Source: CAYUVF01 sp964448045 (GTDB lineage: Bacteria > Bacteroidota > Rhodothermia > Rhodothermales > Salinibacteraceae). Taken from it: a stretch of DNA of 5,536 bases. The position numbers and the translations under genes were made by a program. Below the pieces are notes generated by a model. That model was not told the DNA's origin, did no database searches, and worked only from the letters and a program-made list of their open reading frames with translations. Of this stretch, positions 1 through 5,523 are shown in pieces. The first letter of the stretch is position 1. Every line of letters starts with the position of its first letter. The DNA lies in the NCBI GenBank assembly GCA_964448045.1, contig CAYUVF010000105.1:1-5536 (forward strand), given 5' to 3'.

Positions 1-2900
1 AAGACACGGATATCTACTTCGCGCGGCAGCTCGTCTTCGAGCGCCTCAGCCAGGTGCGGGACCAACTGCCCGCCACGGCCGAGCCGGCCATGGCGCCCGT
101 GACAACCGCTCTCGGCGAGATCTACCAGTATGCGCTTCGCGACGTGCCGGACGACGAGCACACGTACTCGGCCCGCGAACTGCGGACGATGCAGGACTGG
201 ATCCTGCGGCCCGAGCTGCGCACCGTGCCCGGCGTGGTGGAGGCCAACTCGCTGGGCGGCTTCGTGAAACAGTACCATGTCCTCTTCCGGCCCGAAGCGC
301 TCGTCAACCACGACATCACGCTGGACGAGGCATACGATGCGCTGCGGCAGAGCAACCGCAACGCGGGCGGCCAATACATCGAGCGGCGCGACCAGCAGTT
401 CGTCGTGCGCGGCATCGGGCGGCTCGGTGCGGGCGGCGAAGACATCATGGACGACATCCGCAACACCGTCATCACGAGCCGCGGCGGCACGCCCGTGCTC
501 ATCGGCGACGTGGCCGACGTCGAGATCGGCTCGGCGGTGCGGCACGGCGGCGCGACGATGAACGGCGAAGGGGAAACGGTGACCGGCATCGTGCTGATGC
601 AGCGCGGCGCCAATGCGCAAGAGGCCGTCGACAACGTCGAGACGAAGATGGCCGAGCTGAAAGACGCCCTTCCACCCGGCGTGCAGGTCGACGTCTTTTA
701 CAACCGCAACACCCTCGTCTTCAAAGCCATCAGCACGGTGACGGGCAGCCTGATGATCGGCGGTCTGCTCGTCATCCTCGTGCTATTGACCTTCCTGGGC
801 GATTGGCGCTCGGCACTCATCGTGAGCCTCGTTCTGCCCCTGACGGCGCTCATCACGTTCATCTTGATGAACTACCTCGGCTTCAAGGCCAATCTGATGA
901 GCCTGGGCGGCCTCGCCATCGGGCTCGGCATGTTCGTGGACGGGGCCATCGTGATGGTGGAGAATATCTACCGGATGCGCGAGGAGAACCCGGACGAATC
1001 CATCGGCCTGATCGTGGTGCGCGCCGGGCGCGAGGTGGCACGGCCCATCGCCTTCGCCGTGGGCGTCGTCATCGCCGTCTTCCTGCCCCTCTTCACGCTG
1101 GAGCAGATGGAAGGCCGCATGTTTCGGCCTCTGGCCTTCACCGTCTCGTTCGCACTGATGGCGGCCCTCTTCCTCGCCCTGACAATGGCGCCCGCACTCA
1201 GCTCGTACTTACTCAAGAACGTGGGACGCAAGAAAACGGGCTTCTTTGGCTCGAACGGCGAGCGCGGCTCCAAGGACGGGAATCCGGTCGTTCGATTCTT
1301 CAAAGGCCTGTACCGGCCGCTACTGGAGGGCGCGCTTCGCCGAAAGGGGCTGACCATCGGCGGGGCAGCCGTGACACTGGCAGTGGGCCTCGGCGTGTTC
1401 ACCCTCACCGGCTCCGAGTTCGCGCCGCAGATGGAAGAAGGCGCCATCGCCATTCAGGCCGCCATGAAGCCCTCCTCCGCTCTCAGCACCACACAGCGCG
1501 TGCAGACACAGGTAGAGAACGCCCTGCTGGAATTCCCTGAGGTGAACGACGCCGTCAGCAAGACGGGCCGGCCCGAGGTAGCCACCGACCCGATGGGCCA
1601 GGAGCTTTCCGACATGATCGTGAGCCTGACGCCGCGCGACACGTGGCGGTACAACTCGAAGGAAGCCCTCGTGAACGCGCTCCGCGAACGGCTCGACCAG
1701 ATTCCCGGCGCGCGCTTCTCCTTCACCCAGCCCATCGCGCTGCGCCTCGACGAAATGATCAGTGGCACGAAGAGCCAGGTCGCCGTCAAGATTTACGGCG
1801 AGGACCTCGACGAACTCAAACGCCTCGGCGACAACGTGGCCGACGTGCTCCGCTCCGTCCCGGGCCATGCCGACGTGGCGCCCGAGCAGATCGCCGGCTT
1901 CGGCTACCTGGAAGTCACCATGCGCCGCGCCGATGCGGCCCGCTACGGGCTCTCCGTCGACGCCGTGCAGCGCGCCATCGACATGGCTGTGGGCGGCGAA
2001 CGCGTGACCGAGGTGCTGGAGGGCGACCGTCGCTTCGACCTTGTGGGCCGCTTCACAGGCCGCGCGCGGGAGTCCGTAGAGGCCGTACGCAACGTGCCGC
2101 TCTTCACACCGACGGGCACGCAGATCCGCCTGGCCGACGTAGCCACCGTCCGCCTCACCCAGGGCCCCGCGCAGGTGAGCCGCGAGCAGGGCAAGCGCAA
2201 GCTGACCGTCGAGTCGAACGTGACGGGCCGCGACATCGGCGGCTTCGTTGCGGAGGCGCAGGCCGCCGTACAGGCGCAGGTTGATTTGCCCACGGGCTAT
2301 CTGATCGACTGGGGCGGGCAGTTCGAGAACCAGGAGCGGGCCAACGACCGCCTCTTGCTGATCTTGCCGATCACGCTGGCGATCGTCTTCGTGCTGCTGT
2401 TCATGACGTTCAACTCGGTCAAGCAGGCGCTGCTTATCTTCCTGAACATTCCGGTATCGCTCGTGGGCGGTGCCGTCCTGCTCTGGGCGATGGGCCTCTA
2501 CATGAGCGTGCCGGCGTCGGTGGGCTTCATCGCGCTGCTGGGCATCGCCGTACAAAACGGCATCGTGATGATCTCGTTCATCGACGAGCTGCGGCTGCAG
2601 GGCCACTCATTTTACGACGCGGTGCGCGAGGGGGCGATGCTGCGCCTCCGTCCGATCCTGATGACGGGCATGACGACGCTACTCGGTCTGCTGCCGCTGC
2701 TCTTCGCGGCGGGCATCGGGTCGAACGTGCAGCGGCCGCTTGCCGCCGTCGTGGTGGGAGGGCTCTTCACGCTACTGGCCTCTACTTTGCTCTTGCTGCC
2801 CACGCTGTACGCCCTGTTCAACCCGACTGCCGATACGATGTCGGACCTGGAGCAAGCGGTAGAATCCGCGTCCGATCAGTCCCGCATTGCTACTACATGA
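1..2900 (+). CDS. Heavy-metal efflux RND inner-membrane pump subunit (CusA/CzcA, HME-RND family), 5'-truncated
   Basis: This is the proton-driven trimeric inner-membrane pump of a tripartite CBA metal exporter. The frame is open from the window edge (first full codon at nt 3, reading DTDIYFARQLVFERL), so the true start and TM1 lie upstream; 965 residues remain of a usual ~1040. Counting from nt 3, a porter domain comes first, then TM2-TM6 at about residues 246-397. TM4 carries GMFVDGAIVMVEN (Asp313, nt 939), the HME proton-relay signature. TM7 is near 449-468, the second porter/docking half spans 470-780, and TM8-TM12 occupy about 783-938, followed by a short tail. TM10 reads GIAVQNGIVM, with Gln where I recall CusA having Glu. 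The three CusA methionine positions align to Glu, Leu and Thr, so a divalent metal (Zn/Co/Cd/Ni) is more likely than Cu/Ag. No frameshift is visible. A PII-type gene follows after 24 nt. The family call is firm; the metal is inferred. Confidence 0.95.
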   Translation, partial: DTDIYFARQLVFERLSQVRDQLPATAEPAMAPVTTALGEIYQYALRDVPDDEHTYSARELRTMQDWILRPELRTVPGVVEANSLGGFVKQYHVLFRPEALVNHDITLDEAYDALRQSNRNAGGQYIERRDQQFVVRGIGRLGAGGEDIMDDIRNTVITSRGGTPVLIGDVADVEIGSAVRHGGATMNGEGETVTGIVLMQRGANAQEAVDNVETKMAELKDALPPGVQVDVFYNRNTLVFKAISTVTGSLMIGGLLVILVLLTFLGDWRSALIVSLVLPLTALITFILMNYLGFKANLMSLGGLAIGLGMFVDGAIVMVENIYRMREENPDESIGLIVVRAGREVARPIAFAVGVVIAVFLPLFTLEQMEGRMFRPLAFTVSFALMAALFLALTMAPALSSYLLKNVGRKKTGFFGSNGERGSKDGNPVVRFFKGLYRPLLEGALRRKGLTIGGAAVTLAVGLGVFTLTGSEFAPQMEEGAIAIQAAMKPSSALSTTQRVQTQVENALLEFPEVNDAVSKTGRPEVATDPMGQELSDMIVSLTPRDTWRYNSKEALVNALRERLDQIPGARFSFTQPIALRLDEMISGTKSQVAVKIYGEDLDELKRLGDNVADVLRSVPGHADVAPEQIAGFGYLEVTMRRADAARYGLSVDAVQRAIDMAVGGERVTEVLEGDRRFDLVGRFTGRARESVEAVRNVPLFTPTGTQIRLADVATVRLTQGPAQVSREQGKRKLTVESNVTGRDIGGFVAEAQAAVQAQVDLPTGYLIDWGGQFENQERANDRLLLILPITLAIVFVLLFMTFNSVKQALLIFLNIPVSLVGGAVLLWAMGLYMSVPASVGFIALLGIAVQNGIVMISFIDELRLQGHSFYDAVREGAMLRLRPILMTGMTTLLGLLPLLFAAGIGSNVQRPLAAVVVGGLFTLLASTLLLLPTLYALFNPTADTMSDLEQAVESASDQSRIATT

Positions 2901-2903
2901 CCC

Positions 2904-2920
2904 TTATCCATTCCGGATAG
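2904..2920 (+). repeat. Small inverted repeat between pump and PII genes
   Basis: TATCC (2905-2909), a 5-nt spacer ATTCC, then GGATA (2915-2919) form a perfect 5-bp dyad, extendable by a T-G wobble. It fills most of the 24-nt gap and covers the only GGA-like ribosome-binding candidate (2915-2917, 7 nt before the ATG at 2925). It could be a weak RNA hairpin affecting translation of the PII gene, or chance. Confidence 0.25.
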
Positions 2921-2924
2921 TCCT

Positions 2925-3263
2925 ATGCAAATGATTATTGCTTACTTCCGGCCCCGTATGCGTGACGCTGTGGTCGATCAGCTTCGTAAGATGAACGTGC
3001 CGGGGGCCAGCCTCAGCACGGTCGAAGGCTTCGGCCGCGAAGCTGGCCCCGGCGGCAAGCGCAATTACGACGAGAGCATTTCGCCGTACGTCACCAAACT
3101 CAAGCTGGAGATCGTCTGTCACGATGATCGAGTTGATGACATTGCGGAGGCCATCACCGAGCACGCCCAGACGGGCCGGCGGGGTGATGGGAAAGTGTTC
3201 ATCCTTCCTGTGCATCATGCGATTGACATCCGCACGCACCGTGCCGATCAGGACGCCATCTGA
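2925..3263 (+). CDS. PII-superfamily signalling protein of the metal-efflux-associated type (PII-NG)
   Basis: This is a small cytosolic, presumably trimeric, nucleotide-binding regulator of 112 residues. Compared with E. coli GlnB as I remember it, it aligns end to end without a gap. It matches the PII C-terminal signature exactly at residues 83-96 (T-x3-GDGK-V-F-I-x2-V). The ATP-site residues G35, G37, K58, G87-D88-G89-K90 and R103 are kept. Differences matter: T-loop Tyr51, the uridylylation site, is Ser; Gln39, needed for Mg-ATP-2-oxoglutarate, is Glu; Arg101 is Asp; and A97-R98 become His-His. The T-loop is Gly-rich (about 38-54). These changes and the position directly behind an RND metal pump, with no amtB or glnA nearby, fit the PII-NG group described next to CusA/CzcA genes. 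Control of the pump by ATP/ADP state is inference. The ATG at 2925 is chosen because it gives the canonical PII N-terminus; ribosome binding looks weak. Confidence 0.9.
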   Translation: MQMIIAYFRPRMRDAVVDQLRKMNVPGASLSTVEGFGREAGPGGKRNYDESISPYVTKLKLEIVCHDDRVDDIAEAITEHAQTGRRGDGKVFILPVHHAIDIRTHRADQDAI

Positions 3264-3316
3264 TACGACGTCTATCCGATGCCCCGCAACCTTCTTCACT
3301 CAATCGCTGACCTGCC

Positions 3317-3805
3317 ATGAGTGCTGCTCACTTTCATCTGGCTCTGAACCATCTGCCCCTCCTCGGCATCCTGATCGGCGCGGTGCTGCTGGCCTATGGC
3401 CTCTGGCGCGACCAAGACTCCGTGCAGTACGCAAGCCTCGGGCTGCTCGCCGTCGCTGGCCTGTCGACGATTGCCGTCTACCTCACGGGCGAGCCCGCCG
3501 AGGAGATTGTGGAGGGCCTGGCCGGGGTGTCGCATGACGCCATTGAAGCCCACGAAGAGGTCGGCAAGTACGCCCTCGTTGCTGGCATCCTGACCGTCGT
3601 TTCGTCGCTCAGCGCACTGATCGTTGCCTACGCGCGGAGGCAACTCGTTCGGTGGACGGTCCTGCTGACCCTCGTACTGGCGCTCCTTACGACGGGCATC
3701 ATCGGCTACACGGCCAACCTCGGTGGCAAGATCAGCCATCCCGAACTCCGTACCGATTCGTCGGCCGCGCACCCTGTGGAGGTCGAATCCTCCGATCACG
3801 AATAA
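3317..3805 (+). CDS. Four-TM membrane protein with conserved-looking histidines (DUF2231-like)
   Basis: This 162-residue integral membrane protein has no assigned function. Hydrophobic segments lie at about 9-28, 38-56, 84-105 and 111-131, with a polar loop at 57-83. The N-terminus reads HFHLALNHLP (His5, His7, His12 at the edge of TM1). The loop reads TGEPAEEIVEGL and contains His73 and His79-Glu80. After TM4 comes TANLGGKISHPEL with His141. Four helices, helix-edge histidines and a Gly-Gly-x3-His motif after the last helix resemble DUF2231-type proteins, which have a haem- or metal-binding look; that link is from memory and moderate. The gene lies 53 nt behind the PII gene and 28 nt before the next, so it is probably co-transcribed with the pump. 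The ATG at 3317 is preceded by CCTGCC, with no Shine-Dalgarno. A metal- or haem-binding role in the efflux module is inference. Confidence 0.8.
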   Translation: MSAAHFHLALNHLPLLGILIGAVLLAYGLWRDQDSVQYASLGLLAVAGLSTIAVYLTGEPAEEIVEGLAGVSHDAIEAHEEVGKYALVAGILTVVSSLSALIVAYARRQLVRWTVLLTLVLALLTTGIIGYTANLGGKISHPELRTDSSAAHPVEVESSDHE

Positions 3806-3833
3806 TACGCTCGACCACGCAATCCATACTGCC

Positions 3834-4274
3834 ATGAACCGCTTTATTCTCTCCGGCATCAGCGCATTGGCACTGCTCCTCGTACTGACCTCCCCGGCGC
3901 TCGCGCAACAACGCGGCCAGGGACGCAATGCGGCCGACCGCATGTTCGACCCCGCCACCGTCGAAACGGTGAGCGGCACCATCGCACGCATCGATACGAT
4001 GCAGTCGCGCCGCGGCCCATCGCAGGGCATCCACCTGCAGCTGCAAACGGACGACACGACGCTGCCCGTCCACCTGGGTCCGACGTGGTTTTTCGCCGAT
4101 CAATCGTTTGCGCTCGCGGTAGGCGACTCGCTCACCGTGCGCGGCTCGCGCGTCCCAATGGACGATGCCAATGCGCTGATTGCCGCCGAAATTCACCGAG
4201 GCGAACACACGCTTCAACTGCGCGACGATACCGGCCAACCCGTCTGGCGCGGACAGCGCCGCCAAAACCGGTGA
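3834..4274 (+). CDS. Small secreted protein, probable OB-fold-like beta barrel, metal-efflux operon tail
   Basis: The 146-residue product starts with a clear Sec signal peptide: MNR, a hydrophobic core at 4-19, then SPALA with likely cleavage after Ala24, so it should be periplasmic. The mature part has a basic Gln/Arg-rich stretch (25-36), then alternating beta-type sequence: VETVSGTIARID (43-54), IHLQLQ (66-71), LPVHLGPTWFF (77-87), GDSLTVRGSRV (98-108), IAAEI (116-120) and a C-terminal LQLRDDTGQPVW. A 'GxI...L...GDxxxVxGxxV' pattern is typical of small OB-fold barrels. I recall similar exported proteins of unknown function but cannot name a family. The ATG at 3834 is chosen over the in-frame ATG at 3723 because it places the signal peptide at the N-terminus and avoids overlap with the gene before. 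It is the last gene before a strong terminator. It might be a periplasmic accessory of the pump; ligand unknown. Confidence 0.82.
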   Translation: MNRFILSGISALALLLVLTSPALAQQRGQGRNAADRMFDPATVETVSGTIARIDTMQSRRGPSQGIHLQLQTDDTTLPVHLGPTWFFADQSFALAVGDSLTVRGSRVPMDDANALIAAEIHRGEHTLQLRDDTGQPVWRGQRRQNR

Positions 4275-4304
4275 CGAGCCGCTTCTCGATCACGAGACGT
4301 CAGG

Positions 4305-4352
4305 GGAATCCGCCGGCTCGATCTCCCATCGGGCCGGCGGATCCGCTTTTTT
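4305..4352 (+). terminator. Strong rho-independent terminator closing the metal-efflux operon
   Basis: ATCCGCCGGC (4308-4317) pairs with GCCGGCGGAT (4333-4342). T4318-G4332 continues as a wobble pair, and CGAT (4319-4322) pairs with ATCG (4328-4331), leaving a CTCCC loop. The stem is thus 15 bp, with two more G-C pairs outside a bulged A4307. Six T residues follow at 4347-4352. It begins about 30 nt after the last stop codon and precedes an independent gene, so it separates two transcription units. Confidence 0.9.
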
Positions 4353-4503
4353 GAAGGATTGCGGAACCTTCTTCACATTACGCTAATTTTACATAGTCAG
4401 TTTGGGCGTCTCAAGCCTATCCTGCACATCGTACCTGCTCTCAAACGCCCCGTAGTGCCCCTGTATATTGATACGCCGCCTGTCAGCTCTCACCCAAGCC
4501 TGA
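4353..4503 (+). promoter_or_regulatory. AT-richer intergenic region with a possible promoter for the PAP2 gene
   Basis: This stretch is noticeably more AT-rich than the genes around it, especially 4371-4400. The best candidate element is TATATT at 4464-4469 inside TGTATATTG, about 40 nt before the first possible start codon. It resembles both a sigma-70 -10 box and the Bacteroidota-type TAnnTTTG element, and a near-identical TGTATCTTG occurs at 5515-5523. No convincing -35/-33 element sits at the right distance (TCAAAC at 4441-4446), so confidence is low. A short GAAGG/CCTTC dyad directly follows the terminator. I see no gene in this stretch. Confidence 0.4.
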
Positions 4504-5463
4504 TTGCGACGCGTGACTTCATCTTCCGACTCCGTGGGCCGTCCCGTTTCGAGTAGCTCCTCACCCTGCTCTTCTGCCGATCCGACTGCGCTACCCGATG
4601 CCTGTACGGAGGCATGCAGCTGCACGCTCGCCTGCTTGCTGTGCTTCCTCATGCACTTGATGGTCCCGGCAGGAGCCGGTGCGCAATCGACTTCTTCCGG
4701 GGAATCCGCGTTCCTGCCCTCTCCCATCGACCTCGGCAGGGACGCCTCGTATGTTCTCCGCACGCCGCTGCGGATGGAACACGGCGACTACCTGACGGCC
4801 ATCGGCGTCGCGGGCATTACTGTCGGTATCGTTTCAGCGCTCGACCAGCCTACGTACCGCTTCGCCCACGGGCCCAGCGGCTCGCCGCCCACCCTGGTGC
4901 CACGCCACCTGGCCGGGCTCGGACGCGCGTACGATCAGGTCGGACCAACGCGGTTTATCCTCGGCGCCGCCGGCACGTTTGCCGCCAGCGGACTCCTGAC
5001 GGACGACCGCCGCCTCACCCGCACCTCCGTACACATCGTCGAAGCCGCCTTCCTGACCCAGATCCTGACGGGCGTCCTCAAGGAAACCATCGGGCGCTCG
5101 CGCCCCTACACCCAGAATGGCCCCTATGAGGCCGATGCGTTCGACTTTCAGGGGGGCCACTCCGCGCGGTCCATGCCCTCCGGACACACCTCGAAAGTCT
5201 TTGCCGTCGCCTCCGTGATCGCCCACGAATACGACGCCTGGTGGGTGAAAGCGGCGGCGTACGGCACGGCCACCTCGGCGGGGCTGCAGCGCATCGAGAG
5301 TGGCAAGCACTGGCTCTCGGATGTCTTCGTCGGCGCGCTGCTTGGCTACTTCGTGGGGAAGACCGTCGCCGATGCTCCTCCGCGCACCTCACCCGACGGC
5401 TCGTCATTCACGTATCGACCGGTCGTCAGCCCCAACCGCGTCGGGCTCTCCATCCACTTCTGA
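4504..5463 (+). CDS. PAP2-superfamily membrane phosphatase (lipid phosphatase-like), start uncertain
   Basis: This likely dephosphorylates a lipid phosphate or diphosphate at the envelope; the substrate is not deducible. Numbering from the TTG at 4504, all three PAP2 catalytic motifs are present: K193-x6-R200-P201, P225-S226-G227-H228 (the His stabilises leaving-group chemistry) and R263-x5-H269-x3-D273 (nucleophile His269, supporting Asp). The usual Ser before Arg in motif 3 is Gln262. Hydrophobic segments lie near 96-113, 150-165, 173-192, 230-245, 246-262 and 273-287. A hydrophobic leader with AGA-Q (58-61) looks like a signal-peptide cleavage site. The C-terminus is a short beta-like tail ending in Phe. 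The frame opens right after a TGA at 4501, and its first 48 residues are Ser/Cys-rich with no ATG before codon 50, so TTG 4504, GTG 4513 and GTG 4534 are all weak starts; ATG 4614 in another frame gives a better leader. It is a separate unit from the pump operon. Family firm, N-terminus not. Confidence 0.88.
   Translation: MRRVTSSSDSVGRPVSSSSSPCSSADPTALPDACTEACSCTLACLLCFLMHLMVPAGAGAQSTSSGESAFLPSPIDLGRDASYVLRTPLRMEHGDYLTAIGVAGITVGIVSALDQPTYRFAHGPSGSPPTLVPRHLAGLGRAYDQVGPTRFILGAAGTFAASGLLTDDRRLTRTSVHIVEAAFLTQILTGVLKETIGRSRPYTQNGPYEADAFDFQGGHSARSMPSGHTSKVFAVASVIAHEYDAWWVKAAAYGTATSAGLQRIESGKHWLSDVFVGALLGYFVGKTVADAPPRTSPDGSSFTYRPVVSPNRVGLSIHF
4598..4624. repeat. Overlapping dyads at the PAP2 leader
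   Basis: ATGCCT (4598-4603) and AGGCAT (4610-4615) form a 6-bp stem with a 6-nt loop. GCATGC (4612-4617) and the 10-bp palindrome TGCAGCTGCA (4615-4624) overlap it. The stem encloses a GGAGG (4608-4612) and the first two bases of the ATG at 4614. It could be an operator, a translation-control hairpin or coincidence. Confidence 0.3.
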
Positions 5464-5473
5464 GCCGCGCGGC
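5464..5473. repeat. 10-bp palindrome just after the PAP2 stop
   Basis: GCCGCGCGGC directly follows the TGA and is self-complementary but has no loop room and no T-tract behind it. A short CCC-CAAA-GGG dyad follows at 5477-5486. Neither makes a convincing rho-independent terminator, so PAP2 transcription may end elsewhere. Confidence 0.25.
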
Positions 5474-5494
5474 CGTCCCCAAAGGGCTACCTCA

Positions 5495-5523
5495 TTTAAA
5501 ATTTCGCTGGATGGTGTATCTTG
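5495..5523 (+). promoter_or_regulatory. Probable promoter for a gene beyond the window
   Basis: TTT (5495-5497, within TTTAAA) is followed after 19 nt by TATCTTGC (5517-5524). This resembles the Bacteroidota primary-sigma arrangement of TTG, about 19-21 nt, then TAnnTTTG. The AT-rich ATTTAAAATTT stands out from the surrounding GC-rich DNA and lies downstream of a finished gene. The gene it would serve is not visible in the remaining 13 nt. Confidence 0.45.

Noticed and set aside
54..56. GTG as the start of the RND pump gene
   Set aside because: The frame continues upstream to the window edge with RND family sequence (DTDIYFARQLVFERL), so the gene is truncated by the window, not started here.
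803..1540. 245-codon + frame inside the pump gene
   Set aside because: Arg/Gly/Pro-rich translation typical of an out-of-frame read in GC-rich DNA.
1320..2606. 428-codon open frame on the minus strand
   Set aside because: It lies wholly opposite the RND pump, and its His/Ala/Glu/Arg-rich composition is what a GC-rich codon bias produces on the opposite strand. No recognisable domain.
2925..3263. Classical nitrogen regulator GlnB/GlnK
   Set aside because: No amtB, glnA or nitrogen gene nearby, and the Tyr51, Gln39 and Arg101 positions are changed.
2904..3299. Minus-strand frame opposite the PII gene
   Set aside because: It covers the same DNA as a gene with an exact PII signature and has no recognisable features of its own.
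3723..3833. Upstream extension of the secreted protein to the ATG at 3723
   Set aside because: It would overlap the preceding gene by more than 80 nt and bury the signal peptide inside the protein.
3296..4057. 253-codon minus-strand frame opposite the two small genes
   Set aside because: It overlaps two genes with clear membrane or signal features; its own sequence shows none.
4624..4650. Lipoprotein signal in the PAP2 leader (cysteines in CTLACLLC)
   Set aside because: The residues before the cysteines do not fit a lipobox (Thr at -3 for the LAC site), and a normal AGA cleavage site follows.
4389..4763. 124-codon minus-strand frame spanning the intergenic region and PAP2 start
   Set aside because: Composition is plausible, but there is no motif, no promoter evidence and half of it lies opposite PAP2 coding sequence; kept only as an outside possibility.
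5464..5486. Terminator after the PAP2 gene
   Set aside because: The palindrome has no loop and no T-tract follows; the next dyad is only 3 bp.
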